Source of the DNA: CAYLZO01 sp964387775
Lineage (GTDB): Bacteria; Chloroflexota; Anaerolineae; JAAYZQ01
Assembly: GCA_964387775.1 (NCBI GenBank)
Contig: CAYLZO010000048.1
Coordinates: 1 to 24,946 of the forward strand
Direction of reading: 5' to 3'
Length of the DNA: 24,946 nucleotides
Part shown: positions 15,591 through 23,038 of the stretch, one piece after another
How the letters are laid out: each line of letters starts with the position of its first letter
Numbering within the stretch: the first letter of the stretch is position 1
The notes under the pieces: generated by a model
Told to the model about the DNA's origin: nothing
The model's input: only the letters and a program-made list of their open reading frames with translations
Database searches by the model: none
Translations under genes and position numbers: made by a program

Positions 15591-15620
15591 TACACTCTTT
15601 CCAGATCGCAGACTGGAAAG
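15591..15620 (+). promoter_or_regulatory. Possible -10 box with adjacent dyad
   Basis: TACACT (15591-15596) is followed directly by CTTTCCAG (15597-15604), whose perfect inverted copy CTGGAAAG lies at 15613-15620. The dyad would sit at the transcription start, as an operator or a 5' hairpin. No good -35 is found at 17 bp. A TTGTCA lies only 11 bp upstream. The rest of 15402-15630 holds nothing recognisable. Confidence 0.35.
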
Positions 15621-15630
15621 GGCGGTAGGC

Positions 15631-15840
15631 ATGGAGAGCCGAGAGACCTTTGTCGTGACCCTCTTTTGCGACCCCGAGCGCAGCACCGAGCCCCGGGGCC
15701 GGCTACGCCACGTACTGACCAACCAGGAGGCGACGTTTAGAGATTTGAAAGAGTTGAACTCGCTGCTAGTCGATTTTTCGCAGAGGGGAGGTACTCGGAG
15801 CGCATCCGGCGCTGCCGAAGCGGACCCGCGAACGCTGTGA
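15631..15840 (+). CDS. Small conserved-looking protein of unknown function
   Basis: The 69-residue product begins MESRETFVVTLFCDPERSTEPRGRLRHVLTNQEATFRDLKELNSLLVDF. A beta strand, a loop and two helices are likely, and the pattern resembles short proteins seen beside secreted proteases and sensor genes in Chloroflexota (recollection, not checked). The ATG follows a weak GGGCGGTAGG. The stop is 28 bp before the subtilase gene, so the two could be cotranscribed. I do not assign a function. Confidence 0.5.
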   Translation: MESRETFVVTLFCDPERSTEPRGRLRHVLTNQEATFRDLKELNSLLVDFSQRGGTRSASGAAEADPRTL

Positions 15841-15868
15841 CGAGCGAGGTTCAGAGAGAGGAGTCCAA

Positions 15869-18800
15869 ATGAAATCCATGCGCAGTATCGTGCCCTTTGT
15901 GAGCCTGTTGTTGATCCTGAGCCTCATCCTGATCCCGCTGCCGGCCCAGGCGACTTTTTCCTCGCCGCCCGCCATCCGCCTCCAATACGCCACCTTTGAC
16001 CCGCTGGCCGGGGAGCCCGCCGTCCCGGCCGGGCAGCGGCTCAGCATCCAGGCCGGCCGGCCGGCCACCTATCTCGTCCAGTTCAGCGGGCCGGTGCGCG
16101 AGGCGTGGAAGGCCGCCGTGCAGGGGGCCGGCGCCCGCCTCTACGGCTACGTGCCCGACCAGGCTTTCATCGCGCGCATGGAGGCGGCGACGGCCGAGCG
16201 GGTGCGGGACCTGCCCTTCGTGCGCTGGGTGGGCGCCTACCACCCCGCCTACCGCCTGGCGGCCACGCTCCCGGCGACGACGGCGGCGGTCCAGGCCGTC
16301 ACCGTGCAGACCCTGCCCGACGCCGACCTGGAAGCCCTGACCCAACAGGTGGCAGCCTGGGGCGGCCGGGTGCAGGACCGGGCCGTGACGGCCATCGCCG
16401 GCTACCTGCGCCTGGAACTGCCCGGCGCGCGGCTGCTCGACCTGGCAGCGCTGGACGGCGTGCTCTGGGTCGAGCCCTACTTTGTGCCCACGCTCGACAA
16501 CGACGTCGGCGGTGGGACCATCATGCGCGCCGGCGAAACCCGGAACACGCTGGGGCTCTACGGCGCCGGCCAGACCGTGTGCGTGGCCGACACCGGCCTG
16601 GACACGGGCACCACCGGCGCGGCCATGAGCGACGACTTTGAGGGCCGCATCGTCGAGGGCCAGGCCATCTGCGGCGATTTTGGGGGACGCACCACGTGGA
16701 ACGACTTTGACGCCCACGGCACCCACGTGGCCGGCAGCGTGCTGGGCAGCGGGGCCAACTCGGGCAGCAACCCCTCGGCCCACGATTACGCCGGCTCCTT
16801 CGCCGGCGTGGCTCCCGAGGCCCAGCTCGTCTTCCAGGCCATCGACAACGACCCCAATCCCGGCCTGGAGTGCATCCCGCTGGACATGGCCGGCCACCTC
16901 ATGGGCCCGGCCTACGACCTGGGCGCCCGGGTCCACACCAACTCCTGGGGCGGCCCCACCGGCGGCACGCCCACCGATCCCGAATACGGCGGCTACAACG
17001 ACATGTCGCGCATCGTGGACGAGGTGGCCTGGAACTACCCCCAGATGCTCATCCTCTACTCGGCGGGCAACAACGGCACCGACGCCGACGCCAACGGCGT
17101 GGTGGACCCCGACTCGCTGGGCAGCCCCGGCACCGCCAAGAACGCGCTGACCGTGGGCGCCTCGGAGAATCTGCGGACCGAGGTCACCACCCGCTGGGGC
17201 GACTGGTGGCCCGACGACTTTTCCGCGGCCCCCATCGTCGACGACCTCATGGGCGACGACGCGGACGGCATGGCGCCCTTTTCCAGCCGGGGGCCAACCG
17301 ACGACGGCCGCGTCAAGCCCGACGTGGTCGCCCCCGGGGCGCCCATCGTCTCGGCCCGCTCCCACGATCCCGGTGCCGGGACGGGCTGGGGCGTCTACGA
17401 CGAGCATTACCTGTACATGGGCGGCACCAGCATGTCCACACCCCTCACCGCCGGGGCGGCGGCCGTGGTCCGCGAGTGGTACACCGCCCGGGGTGTGACC
17501 AGTCCCAGCGGGGCGCTGCTCAAGGCGACGCTGATCAACGGCGCCGTGGACATGAGCCCCGGCCAGTATGGCCCGGGCGCCACCCAGGAGATCCCGGCCG
17601 GCCGGCCCAACAACGTCACCGGCTGGGGCCGCGTGGACCTGCTGGCGACCCTCAGCCCGCCAGCGCCCGTGCAGCTCTGGCACCACGACGGCACGGCCGG
17701 GCTGTCCACCGGCGGCCAGACGTCTTTCGAGCTCACGCTGACGGCCGGACAGGTTGGCGCCGTCTCGCACGAGCCTGACCGGCAGCCGCAGCTCTCGGCG
17801 GCGTTACCGCCTGTCCAGGGCGAAAGCCCGGCGAGCTTGTGGTCCGGCGCCGGTTCCCAGGATAGAACCTGGCCGCCCCCGGTCCAGCCGAGGGCCGCCG
17901 ACGAGCTGCTGCAGAATCGCAGCTTTGAGAGCGCCAGCGGCGGGACCCTCGACGTCTGGCAGGACAACTCGGGCGGCTGGTACGTGAACCAGACCGGCGT
18001 GGACGCCCACACCGGCACCTATTCGGCCTTTATGGGCGGCTACCAGGGCGAGCCGGGCCTGTTGTTGTACCAGGGGGTGGATTTCCCGGCCGACGCCACG
18101 GCCGGCACCCTGCAGGTCTACCTGGAGGGGCTGGGGCTGGGCAGCGACACCATCGAAGCCCAACTCTGGATCGAGAGCGGCGACAACGACACCCTGGTGG
18201 ACACCCAGAGCCTGAACGCCAGCAACGACGCCTGGACGGAGAACACCTGGGACCTGAGTAGCAGCACGGTCAGCGCGCTCCAGGGCGAGTACGTCTGGGT
18301 CGTGTTCTACGCCATGATGGCCGCCACCGATTCTTTCTACCTCGTGGACGACGCCAGCCTGCTGGTCACCACGGGTGGCAGCGGGGGCGAGCCGTCGCTG
18401 ACCATCAGCCCCGATTCTGGCCCGCGCGGTACCGCCTTTGCCGTGACCGGCAGCGGCTTTAGCGCCAACGACACGGTGACCATCGCCGTTGATGGCGAGG
18501 ACCAATTCGACGTGAGCAGTGACGGCAGCGGCGCCTTTGGCTTTGACCTCACGCCGCCGGGCACAATCAGCCAGGGCCAGCACACCGTCACGGCCACCGA
18601 CACCGGCGGCCACAGCGCCAGCGACACGCTGACCGTCGTGCCCCAGGTCAGTGTGAACGTCAGCCCTTCGTCCGGCCAGGCGGGCGATAGTTTTACCGTG
18701 ACCGGCAGCGGCTTCCGGGGGGGGAGCACCATCACCGTCAAGCTCGACGGCAACGCCGACGGCACGGCCACGGCGGCCAACGACGGCTCTTTTACCTACA

Positions 18801-19279
18801 ATCTGAACACGCCGGGCAGCATCGCCGCCGGGACCCACACCGTCAGCGCCACCGACGACGAGAACTCGACGGGCACCGACACCTTTACCATCGGCGGCGG
18901 TGGGGGGCAGGGCGGCCCGTTCCGCGTCACCCTGGCCTGGACCGACTATCCCGGCGAGCCGGCGGCGGCCAAGGCCCTGGTCAACGACCTGGATCTGGAG
19001 GTCATTGCCCCCGACGGCACCCACTACTATGGCAACGGCGGGCTCTACAGCGGGGGCCAGTGCCTGCGCGGGGGCCAGTGGGACGCCTGCAACAACGTCG
19101 AGGGGGTGCTCATCCCCGAAGCGGAGGCGGGCACCTACACCGTCGTCGTCCACGGCTACAGCGTAGCCCAGGGGCCGCAGCCCTTTGCCCTGGTCGCCTC
19201 GGGCGATGGCCTGGCAGAGGGCGGCCAGCCGGGCGAGACGCACCGGATCTACCTGCCGCTGGTCACAAAAGGGCAATAG
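15869..19279 (+). CDS. Secreted multidomain subtilisin-like serine protease (S8)
   Basis: The 1136-residue protein has a signal peptide (1-29, ending PAQA), a long pro-region (about 30-215) and an S8 catalytic domain. Its triad is Asp241 (VADTGLDTG), His283 (DAHGTHVAGS) and Ser523 (GTSMSTPLTAGAA). The C-terminal part has a jelly-roll-like module (about 680-830, from LLQNRSFES), two tandem IPT/Ig-like repeats (about 842-926 and 927-1010, each with FAVTGSGF or FTVTGSGF and HTVTATD or HTVSATD), and then the beta-sandwich usual after subtilases (VTLAWTDYPGEP, LVNDLDLEVIAPDG). The protein ends HRIYLPLVTKGQ. The family beta-sandwich normally follows the catalytic domain closely, so the 680-1010 cassette looks inserted into it. 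AGGAG precedes the ATG. It is an extracellular protease, and the substrate is unknown. Confidence 0.93.
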   Translation: MKSMRSIVPFVSLLLILSLILIPLPAQATFSSPPAIRLQYATFDPLAGEPAVPAGQRLSIQAGRPATYLVQFSGPVREAWKAAVQGAGARLYGYVPDQAFIARMEAATAERVRDLPFVRWVGAYHPAYRLAATLPATTAAVQAVTVQTLPDADLEALTQQVAAWGGRVQDRAVTAIAGYLRLELPGARLLDLAALDGVLWVEPYFVPTLDNDVGGGTIMRAGETRNTLGLYGAGQTVCVADTGLDTGTTGAAMSDDFEGRIVEGQAICGDFGGRTTWNDFDAHGTHVAGSVLGSGANSGSNPSAHDYAGSFAGVAPEAQLVFQAIDNDPNPGLECIPLDMAGHLMGPAYDLGARVHTNSWGGPTGGTPTDPEYGGYNDMSRIVDEVAWNYPQMLILYSAGNNGTDADANGVVDPDSLGSPGTAKNALTVGASENLRTEVTTRWGDWWPDDFSAAPIVDDLMGDDADGMAPFSSRGPTDDGRVKPDVVAPGAPIVSARSHDPGAGTGWGVYDEHYLYMGGTSMSTPLTAGAAAVVREWYTARGVTSPSGALLKATLINGAVDMSPGQYGPGATQEIPAGRPNNVTGWGRVDLLATLSPPAPVQLWHHDGTAGLSTGGQTSFELTLTAGQVGAVSHEPDRQPQLSAALPPVQGESPASLWSGAGSQDRTWPPPVQPRAADELLQNRSFESASGGTLDVWQDNSGGWYVNQTGVDAHTGTYSAFMGGYQGEPGLLLYQGVDFPADATAGTLQVYLEGLGLGSDTIEAQLWIESGDNDTLVDTQSLNASNDAWTENTWDLSSSTVSALQGEYVWVVFYAMMAATDSFYLVDDASLLVTTGGSGGEPSLTISPDSGPRGTAFAVTGSGFSANDTVTIAVDGEDQFDVSSDGSGAFGFDLTPPGTISQGQHTVTATDTGGHSASDTLTVVPQVSVNVSPSSGQAGDSFTVTGSGFRGGSTITVKLDGNADGTATAANDGSFTYNLNTPGSIAAGTHTVSATDDENSTGTDTFTIGGGGGQGGPFRVTLAWTDYPGEPAAAKALVNDLDLEVIAPDGTHYYGNGGLYSGGQCLRGGQWDACNNVEGVLIPEAEAGTYTVVVHGYSVAQGPQPFALVASGDGLAEGGQPGETHRIYLPLVTKGQ

Positions 19280-19282
19280 GTG

Positions 19283-19324
19283 AATGGCGAATGGTGAACG
19301 GTGAATGATGAACGGTGAATGCGA
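19283..19324. repeat. Heptad repeat AAYGRTG, six units
   Basis: Six 7-bp units run in strict register: AATGGCG, AATGGTG, AACGGTG, AATGATG, AACGGTG, AATGCGA. They start four bases after the subtilase stop. The sequence is noncoding. Its architecture is like the heptads at 10456-10497, but the consensus differs. Confidence 0.7.
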
Positions 19325-19364
19325 GTGAAAAGTTTGCCACAGTTCACAATTCACAATTAACAGG

Positions 19365-19528
19365 TTCACTACCGGACACTTTTTGGCGCACGTCATTCTG
19401 AGGAGCGGAGCGACGAAGAATCTCGCTTAACTCCAGAGAACACTTGGGCACAAGTGAGATTCTTCGCTCCCTTCGGTCGCTCAGAATGACAGGATCCTAT
19501 AGAATTGGAAAAAGCGTCCGGTAGTGAA
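19365..19528. mobile_element. 164-bp MITE-like element with 8-bp target duplication
   Basis: The 20-bp terminal inverted repeats (19365-19384 and 19509-19528, starting TTCACTACCGGAC) match at 19 of 20 positions. Directly outside them the 8-bp TTAACAGG occurs on both sides (19357-19364 and 19529-19536), a clean target-site duplication. The interior (19392-19490) is itself a large palindrome that begins GTCATTCTGAG and ends CTCAGAATGAC, with GAAGAATCTC and GAGATTCTTC in its inner arms. It encodes nothing. The insertion falls between the two secreted-protein genes, a few bases before the ribosome binding site of the second. Confidence 0.88.
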
Positions 19529-19546
19529 TTAACAGGAAGGAATGCA

Positions 19547-22018
19547 ATGAAATCGAAATCGCTGGTCCTTGGCTTGGTTGTCTTGATGAGTCTTTCGTCA
19601 GTGCTCGTTGCTCTGGCCGGAGGCAAATTGCTCGGCAGCAACGTCAAAGTGACCGACGCCGGGCTGAACGAGCTGGTAGACGCCACACACCCCGACGTGG
19701 CGGCCAACGGCAACACGATCTATGCCGTGTGGGAGGATTACCGCGACGTGTGGGACGAGGCCGAGATCTATCTGGCCAAGTCGACCGACGGCGGGGCGAC
19801 GTGGGGCGCCAACGTCTCGGTCAGCGAGGGCTACGAGAACGAGATCGGCCTGGAGAGCCCGGCCGTCGCCGTCTATCCCGACGATTGGGTTTACGTCGTG
19901 TGGTTCAACCCCTACCCCACCCCCGGCGGCGAGTGCGGCGGCTACGAAACCTGCGTCTATATGGCAAGCAGCAGCGACGGCGCCGACTTTGGCCAGTGGG
20001 CGTTGTGGGGCAGCGGCGACGACTGGTACGACATCGCGCCCCAGATCGCCATCGACCCGGCCGGTGGCGACATCGCCGTGGCCGTCAGCGATTACGTCGG
20101 CACCGGAACGGGGGAGGAGGACGTCTACGGCCTCATCTGGGATTACGATGCCCAAACGTGGCGCGCCGGGGTGGCCAACGACGTGACCGGCAGCGCCACC
20201 TCCAGCGTGGGGGCCTTTTCCGGCGCCCGAATGGCGGTGGCCTCTGAGAATGACGTGACCTACCTGGCCTGGGAGGACGCCCGGGACGGCGCGATGCGCA
20301 TCTATGGCGACTGGACCACGGACCACGGCCAGAATTGGGGCACCGATTTCGCCATCTCGCCGGCCGGGGTGGAGGCCAGCCGGCCGCGCCTGGCCCTGGC
20401 GCCCGATGGCTCGCTCTACGCCGCCTACGAAGCCGATGGCCACGTCCACGTCCGGCGCTCGACGGACCAGGGGCAGTCGTGGAGCACGCCGGTCCAGGTG
20501 ACGTCTGTGCCGGAAGGTAATGAGCTAGGCCGCTGGGACCTGGCCGTGGACGGCAACGGCAGCGTCGCCGTGGTGTGGGCCGAGGGCTATTGGGGGTCGC
20601 TGGGCTCCAGCCAGCTCCTGCTCTCCACGTCGATAGACGGCGGCCAGTCCTTCACCTACCTCCGCGTGGACGACGGCGGCGACATCTATAGCCAGTACAG
20701 CCCGGCCATCGCCGCCTATGGCAGCGGCGACGACGCCCGGGCGGTGATGGTCTGGGGCGACGACCGCAACGTCCACGAAGAGATCTGGTCGGCCTGCGCC
20801 GAGGTGGACGCCACGCCCCCAACCGCGCCGAGCAACCCGCAAGCTACGCCGGGCGACACGGTGGTGGACCTGAGTTGGGGACCATCCAGCGACGCCAACG
20901 GCATCGAGGGCTACTACGTCATCCGCGCCCCGAGCAGCGGCGGGCCGTACAGCGTGCTGAATCCCCTGCCGCTGACCACGACCTCCTACCGCGACGTGGG
21001 CCTGGACGGCTCGACCTACTACTACAAGGTTTTCGCGGTGGACGGTACGGGCAACGTCGGCCCGGCCTCGAACGAGGTCAGCGCCGCGGCCACCGTGGGC
21101 AGCGACCTGCCGCTGAACGGCACCCTCGCCTACGAGTCGGGCGCCGATGTGCGCCTGAACGACCTGCCCGGCCTGGGCAGCGATCGGGCGCTGGCCCAGG
21201 GGAGCCGCCCCCTCTTTGCCGGCGACGGCCAGCGTGTATACTATTATGACAACCACGCCATCCTCTCCCGCGCCCTGGACGGCAGCGGCCTCCAGACCTA
21301 CTACAGCCACGCCGACCTGATGGGCGGGTTCGACATCGCCCGCGACGACGACGGCTATTTCACCTGGATCGAGGAAGAGGCGTACAGCCAGATCAACCCC
21401 TACGCCACCTGGACCGTCTTTGAGCCGCACTATGGCACGGGGGCGGCGACGGAATACGTCGATACCTACGAGTTCGCCGACAGCCCGACCCTCTCGTCGG
21501 GGCAGGCGTGGCTGGCCTATACCAGCCTGGGGCACCACGCGCCCCACCAGGGCGTCTACGAGTACGAGCGGGTCGCCCTGTGCCTGGCCGACCTGGGCAG
21601 CGATACGCGGCTGGCGACCCACGTCGCCGCCGACTACCAGGACCCGGCCTTTGCGCCGAACGGCAGCACCCTGGCCTTTGCCGCCGATTTCAGTGGGCAG
21701 TACGAAATCTGGAAGGCAACCGTCGCTGCCGATGGCTCGCTGGCGGGCGTGACCCAGCTCACGCGGAGCGCCGGCGGGCAGTGGTCCTTGGCCCCCGCCT
21801 GGTCGTCCGACGGCAACTGGCTGGTGTTCGCGCGGGGCGCCCCTGCCCCCGGCACCGACCTCCAGGACCCGGAGCTCACCAACCCCCAGCTCTACGTCGT
21901 CCGGGCCGATGGCTCGTCGCTGCGCGCCCTGAACGTCTCCGGCGCCGAGCCCGCCTGGCACGGCGGCGGCGCGGCGGGGGCCAGCCACAGGGTTTACCTG
22001 CCGCTGGTGGTGCGTTGA
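19547..22018 (+). CDS. Secreted BNR-repeat / FN3 / TolB-like propeller protein
   Basis: The 823-residue protein begins MKSKSLVLGLVVLMSLSSVLVALAGG, a signal peptide. The first 420 residues hold Asp-box (BNR) repeats of a sialidase-like propeller: STDGGATW (from 79), STDQGQSW (from 305) and SIDGGQSF (from 362), with VYVVWF and TYLAWEDARDG strands. A fibronectin type III domain follows (about 424-515, PPTAPSNPQATPGDTVVDLSW to GPASNEV). Then comes a second propeller with TolB/PD40-like repeats (DPAFAPNGSTLAFAADFSGQYEIW; APAWSSDGNWLVFARG). No sialidase catalytic Arg-Ile-Pro motif is seen, so binding rather than hydrolysis is likely. It ends HRVYLPLVVR, almost the same tail as the upstream protease. 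An in-frame ATG at 19505 lies in the MITE. I chose 19547 for its signal peptide and the AGGAAGG before it. Confidence 0.85.
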   Translation: MKSKSLVLGLVVLMSLSSVLVALAGGKLLGSNVKVTDAGLNELVDATHPDVAANGNTIYAVWEDYRDVWDEAEIYLAKSTDGGATWGANVSVSEGYENEIGLESPAVAVYPDDWVYVVWFNPYPTPGGECGGYETCVYMASSSDGADFGQWALWGSGDDWYDIAPQIAIDPAGGDIAVAVSDYVGTGTGEEDVYGLIWDYDAQTWRAGVANDVTGSATSSVGAFSGARMAVASENDVTYLAWEDARDGAMRIYGDWTTDHGQNWGTDFAISPAGVEASRPRLALAPDGSLYAAYEADGHVHVRRSTDQGQSWSTPVQVTSVPEGNELGRWDLAVDGNGSVAVVWAEGYWGSLGSSQLLLSTSIDGGQSFTYLRVDDGGDIYSQYSPAIAAYGSGDDARAVMVWGDDRNVHEEIWSACAEVDATPPTAPSNPQATPGDTVVDLSWGPSSDANGIEGYYVIRAPSSGGPYSVLNPLPLTTTSYRDVGLDGSTYYYKVFAVDGTGNVGPASNEVSAAATVGSDLPLNGTLAYESGADVRLNDLPGLGSDRALAQGSRPLFAGDGQRVYYYDNHAILSRALDGSGLQTYYSHADLMGGFDIARDDDGYFTWIEEEAYSQINPYATWTVFEPHYGTGAATEYVDTYEFADSPTLSSGQAWLAYTSLGHHAPHQGVYEYERVALCLADLGSDTRLATHVAADYQDPAFAPNGSTLAFAADFSGQYEIWKATVAADGSLAGVTQLTRSAGGQWSLAPAWSSDGNWLVFARGAPAPGTDLQDPELTNPQLYVVRADGSSLRALNVSGAEPAWHGGGAAGASHRVYLPLVVR

Positions 22019-22025
22019 CGTGTAG

Positions 22026-22124
22026 ATGAGAGCGGATTCCCCGGCCTTTTTTCCCGAGGGCAAGATGCTGGCGACGGGCTGTAGGGATCGGATGATGCTC
22101 TGGGACCTGGCGGAATTCGAGTGA
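22026..22124 (+). pseudogene. WD40-repeat remnant
   Basis: The short frame ends FFPEGKMLATGCRDRMMLWDLAEFE, unmistakably the last blade of a WD40 repeat protein (x-SPDGK-x-LATGS-x-D-x-x-x-LWDL pattern). Only one blade remains directly after the propeller gene stop. It is a leftover of a lost or rearranged WD40 gene, or of a former longer C-terminus. It is probably not translated. Confidence 0.6.
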
Positions 22125-22218
22125 GGCTGGCGGCCCGGGCGCCCCAAGCGTGGCAAGCATATCCGCCCAAATCTGCAACTGGACTGAAACACGTTCTAAT
22201 CCATAGGAGAGTTGAAGC

Positions 22219-22689
22219 ATGGCAAGAGTCAGGACGAGCATCAAGATAGCAGCGCTTCCAGAGGAAATTTGGCCATGGATCGTAGATCCGGAAAGAGTGC
22301 TAGTCTGGAATACAAACTTCCAGGATTTTCGAATTCTGGATGATGGGGAAGGGGGTGTTGGGGCCAAATTTCACATCAGGGAAGAAATGCGGGGAATGAA
22401 CAAGGAATACAAGATGGTAGTGACCGAGTGGATAGAGAACGAGAGATTTGCTGCCAAAGGCTTTTCCACCGAGGGAGACGAGTTGGAGTCTAGCTATACG
22501 CTCGAATCCACTGAAACCGGATGCAAAGTTTCCGTCGAGGAGCATTTTCGCTTGGAGGGTGGCGCGATCAAGAACAAAGTTCTCGGTGCACTTTTCATCG
22601 AGAGGGGAATGGAAAAGGACATCCAAGAGCGGTTTCAGAATCTAAAGAAGGTCGTAGAGGAAAACCGAGGCCGGAGGTCTGATGGTTAA
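22219..22689 (+). CDS. SRPBCC-family protein (START-like ligand-binding fold)
   Basis: The 156-residue product fits the polyketide cyclase/dehydrase-like SRPBCC superfamily: an N-terminal strand and helix (VRTSIKIAALPEEIWPWIVDPERVLVWNTNFQDFRILDDGEGGVGAKFHI), a central antiparallel sheet (EYKMVVTEWIENERFAAKGFS; ELESSYTLESTETGCKVSVEEHFRL) and a long C-terminal helix (MEKDIQERFQNLKKVVEENR). Such proteins form a deep hydrophobic pocket for lipids or other small molecules. It is cytoplasmic, without a signal peptide. GGAG sits before the ATG. Codon use is visibly less GC-rich than in its neighbours, which hints at a separate origin. Ligand unknown. Confidence 0.8.
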   Translation: MARVRTSIKIAALPEEIWPWIVDPERVLVWNTNFQDFRILDDGEGGVGAKFHIREEMRGMNKEYKMVVTEWIENERFAAKGFSTEGDELESSYTLESTETGCKVSVEEHFRLEGGAIKNKVLGALFIERGMEKDIQERFQNLKKVVEENRGRRSDG

Positions 22690-22733
22690 TGCCACGTGAC
22701 GATCGGACACGGCCAATCCGGAGGAGAGCTGAG

Positions 22734-22880
22734 ATGCGGAGTTCGATAGTGATCTGGGGCTGGTTGGTCCTGCTGCTCATCGCTTGCCAGGCGACCGAGC
22801 CGACACCGCTCTCAACGCCAATGCCCTCGCCGCCGCCGCCGATGGCCCACTGGGTCAAGTCGATGGTGATAGATCCATAG
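22734..22880 (+). CDS. Short lipoprotein, probably truncated
   Basis: The 48-residue product has a lipoprotein signal (MRSSIVIWGWLVLLLIAC, with Cys18 in the lipobox LIAC), then a Thr/Pro-rich linker and MAHWVKSMVIDP before the stop. GGAGGAG at 22720-22726 is well placed for the ATG at 22734. The gene ends 12 bp before the second copy of the 89-bp repeat. The last residues look like the start of a propeller blade, so a longer lipoprotein was probably cut off here. It might still be exported as a short peptide. Confidence 0.5.
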   Translation: MRSSIVIWGWLVLLLIACQATEPTPLSTPMPSPPPPMAHWVKSMVIDP

Positions 22881-22892
22881 TCCTTCCCCCCT

Positions 22893-22982
22893 TCCTAACC
22901 CGGATAAACCGGAACCAAAAGGGCGAAACGCTGCCCACAAAATTCTTGCTCAATAGACCAGGATTTCGTGGGTTAGGCCCTA
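22893..22982 (-). mobile_element. MITE-like 90-bp repeat, copy 2
   Basis: This is the reverse-oriented counterpart of 3512-3600. The ends read CCTAACCC on the left and GGTTAGGCCCTA on the right. Interior blocks shared with copy 1 include CGGAACCAAAAGGGC, TTGCTCAAT and CCAGGATTTCGT. Differences are scattered substitutions, which suggests old copies. It lies between a truncated lipoprotein and the convergent glycosyltransferase gene. Confidence 0.7.
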
Positions 22983-23038
22983 AAGGGCGGCCAGACACGC
23001 CAGACACCGCCGGCCCGCATCCTGCCCCGAGCCTGGGG

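Noticed and set aside
14261..15628. Open frame of 455 codons overlapping thrC on the same strand
   Set aside because: It is the out-of-frame shadow of thrC, Arg/Gly-rich with no motif.
15851..17770. Open frame of 639 codons on the minus strand
   Set aside because: It lies opposite the subtilase, whose triad, signal peptide and domains are unmistakable. The minus frame is Gly/Val/Ala/His-rich shadow sequence caused by high GC at third positions.
19240..19276. Sortase LPXTG anchor at the protease C-terminus
   Set aside because: The tail reads YLPLVTKGQ with no LPXTG, no following hydrophobic segment and no terminal basic cluster after one.
17804..19396. Open frame of 530 codons on the minus strand
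   Set aside because: It is antisense to the protease C-terminal domains, composition is shadow-like, and its start lies inside the MITE.
20525..22192. Open frame of 555 codons on the minus strand
   Set aside because: It is antisense to the BNR/FN3 propeller gene and has low-complexity shadow composition with no domain.
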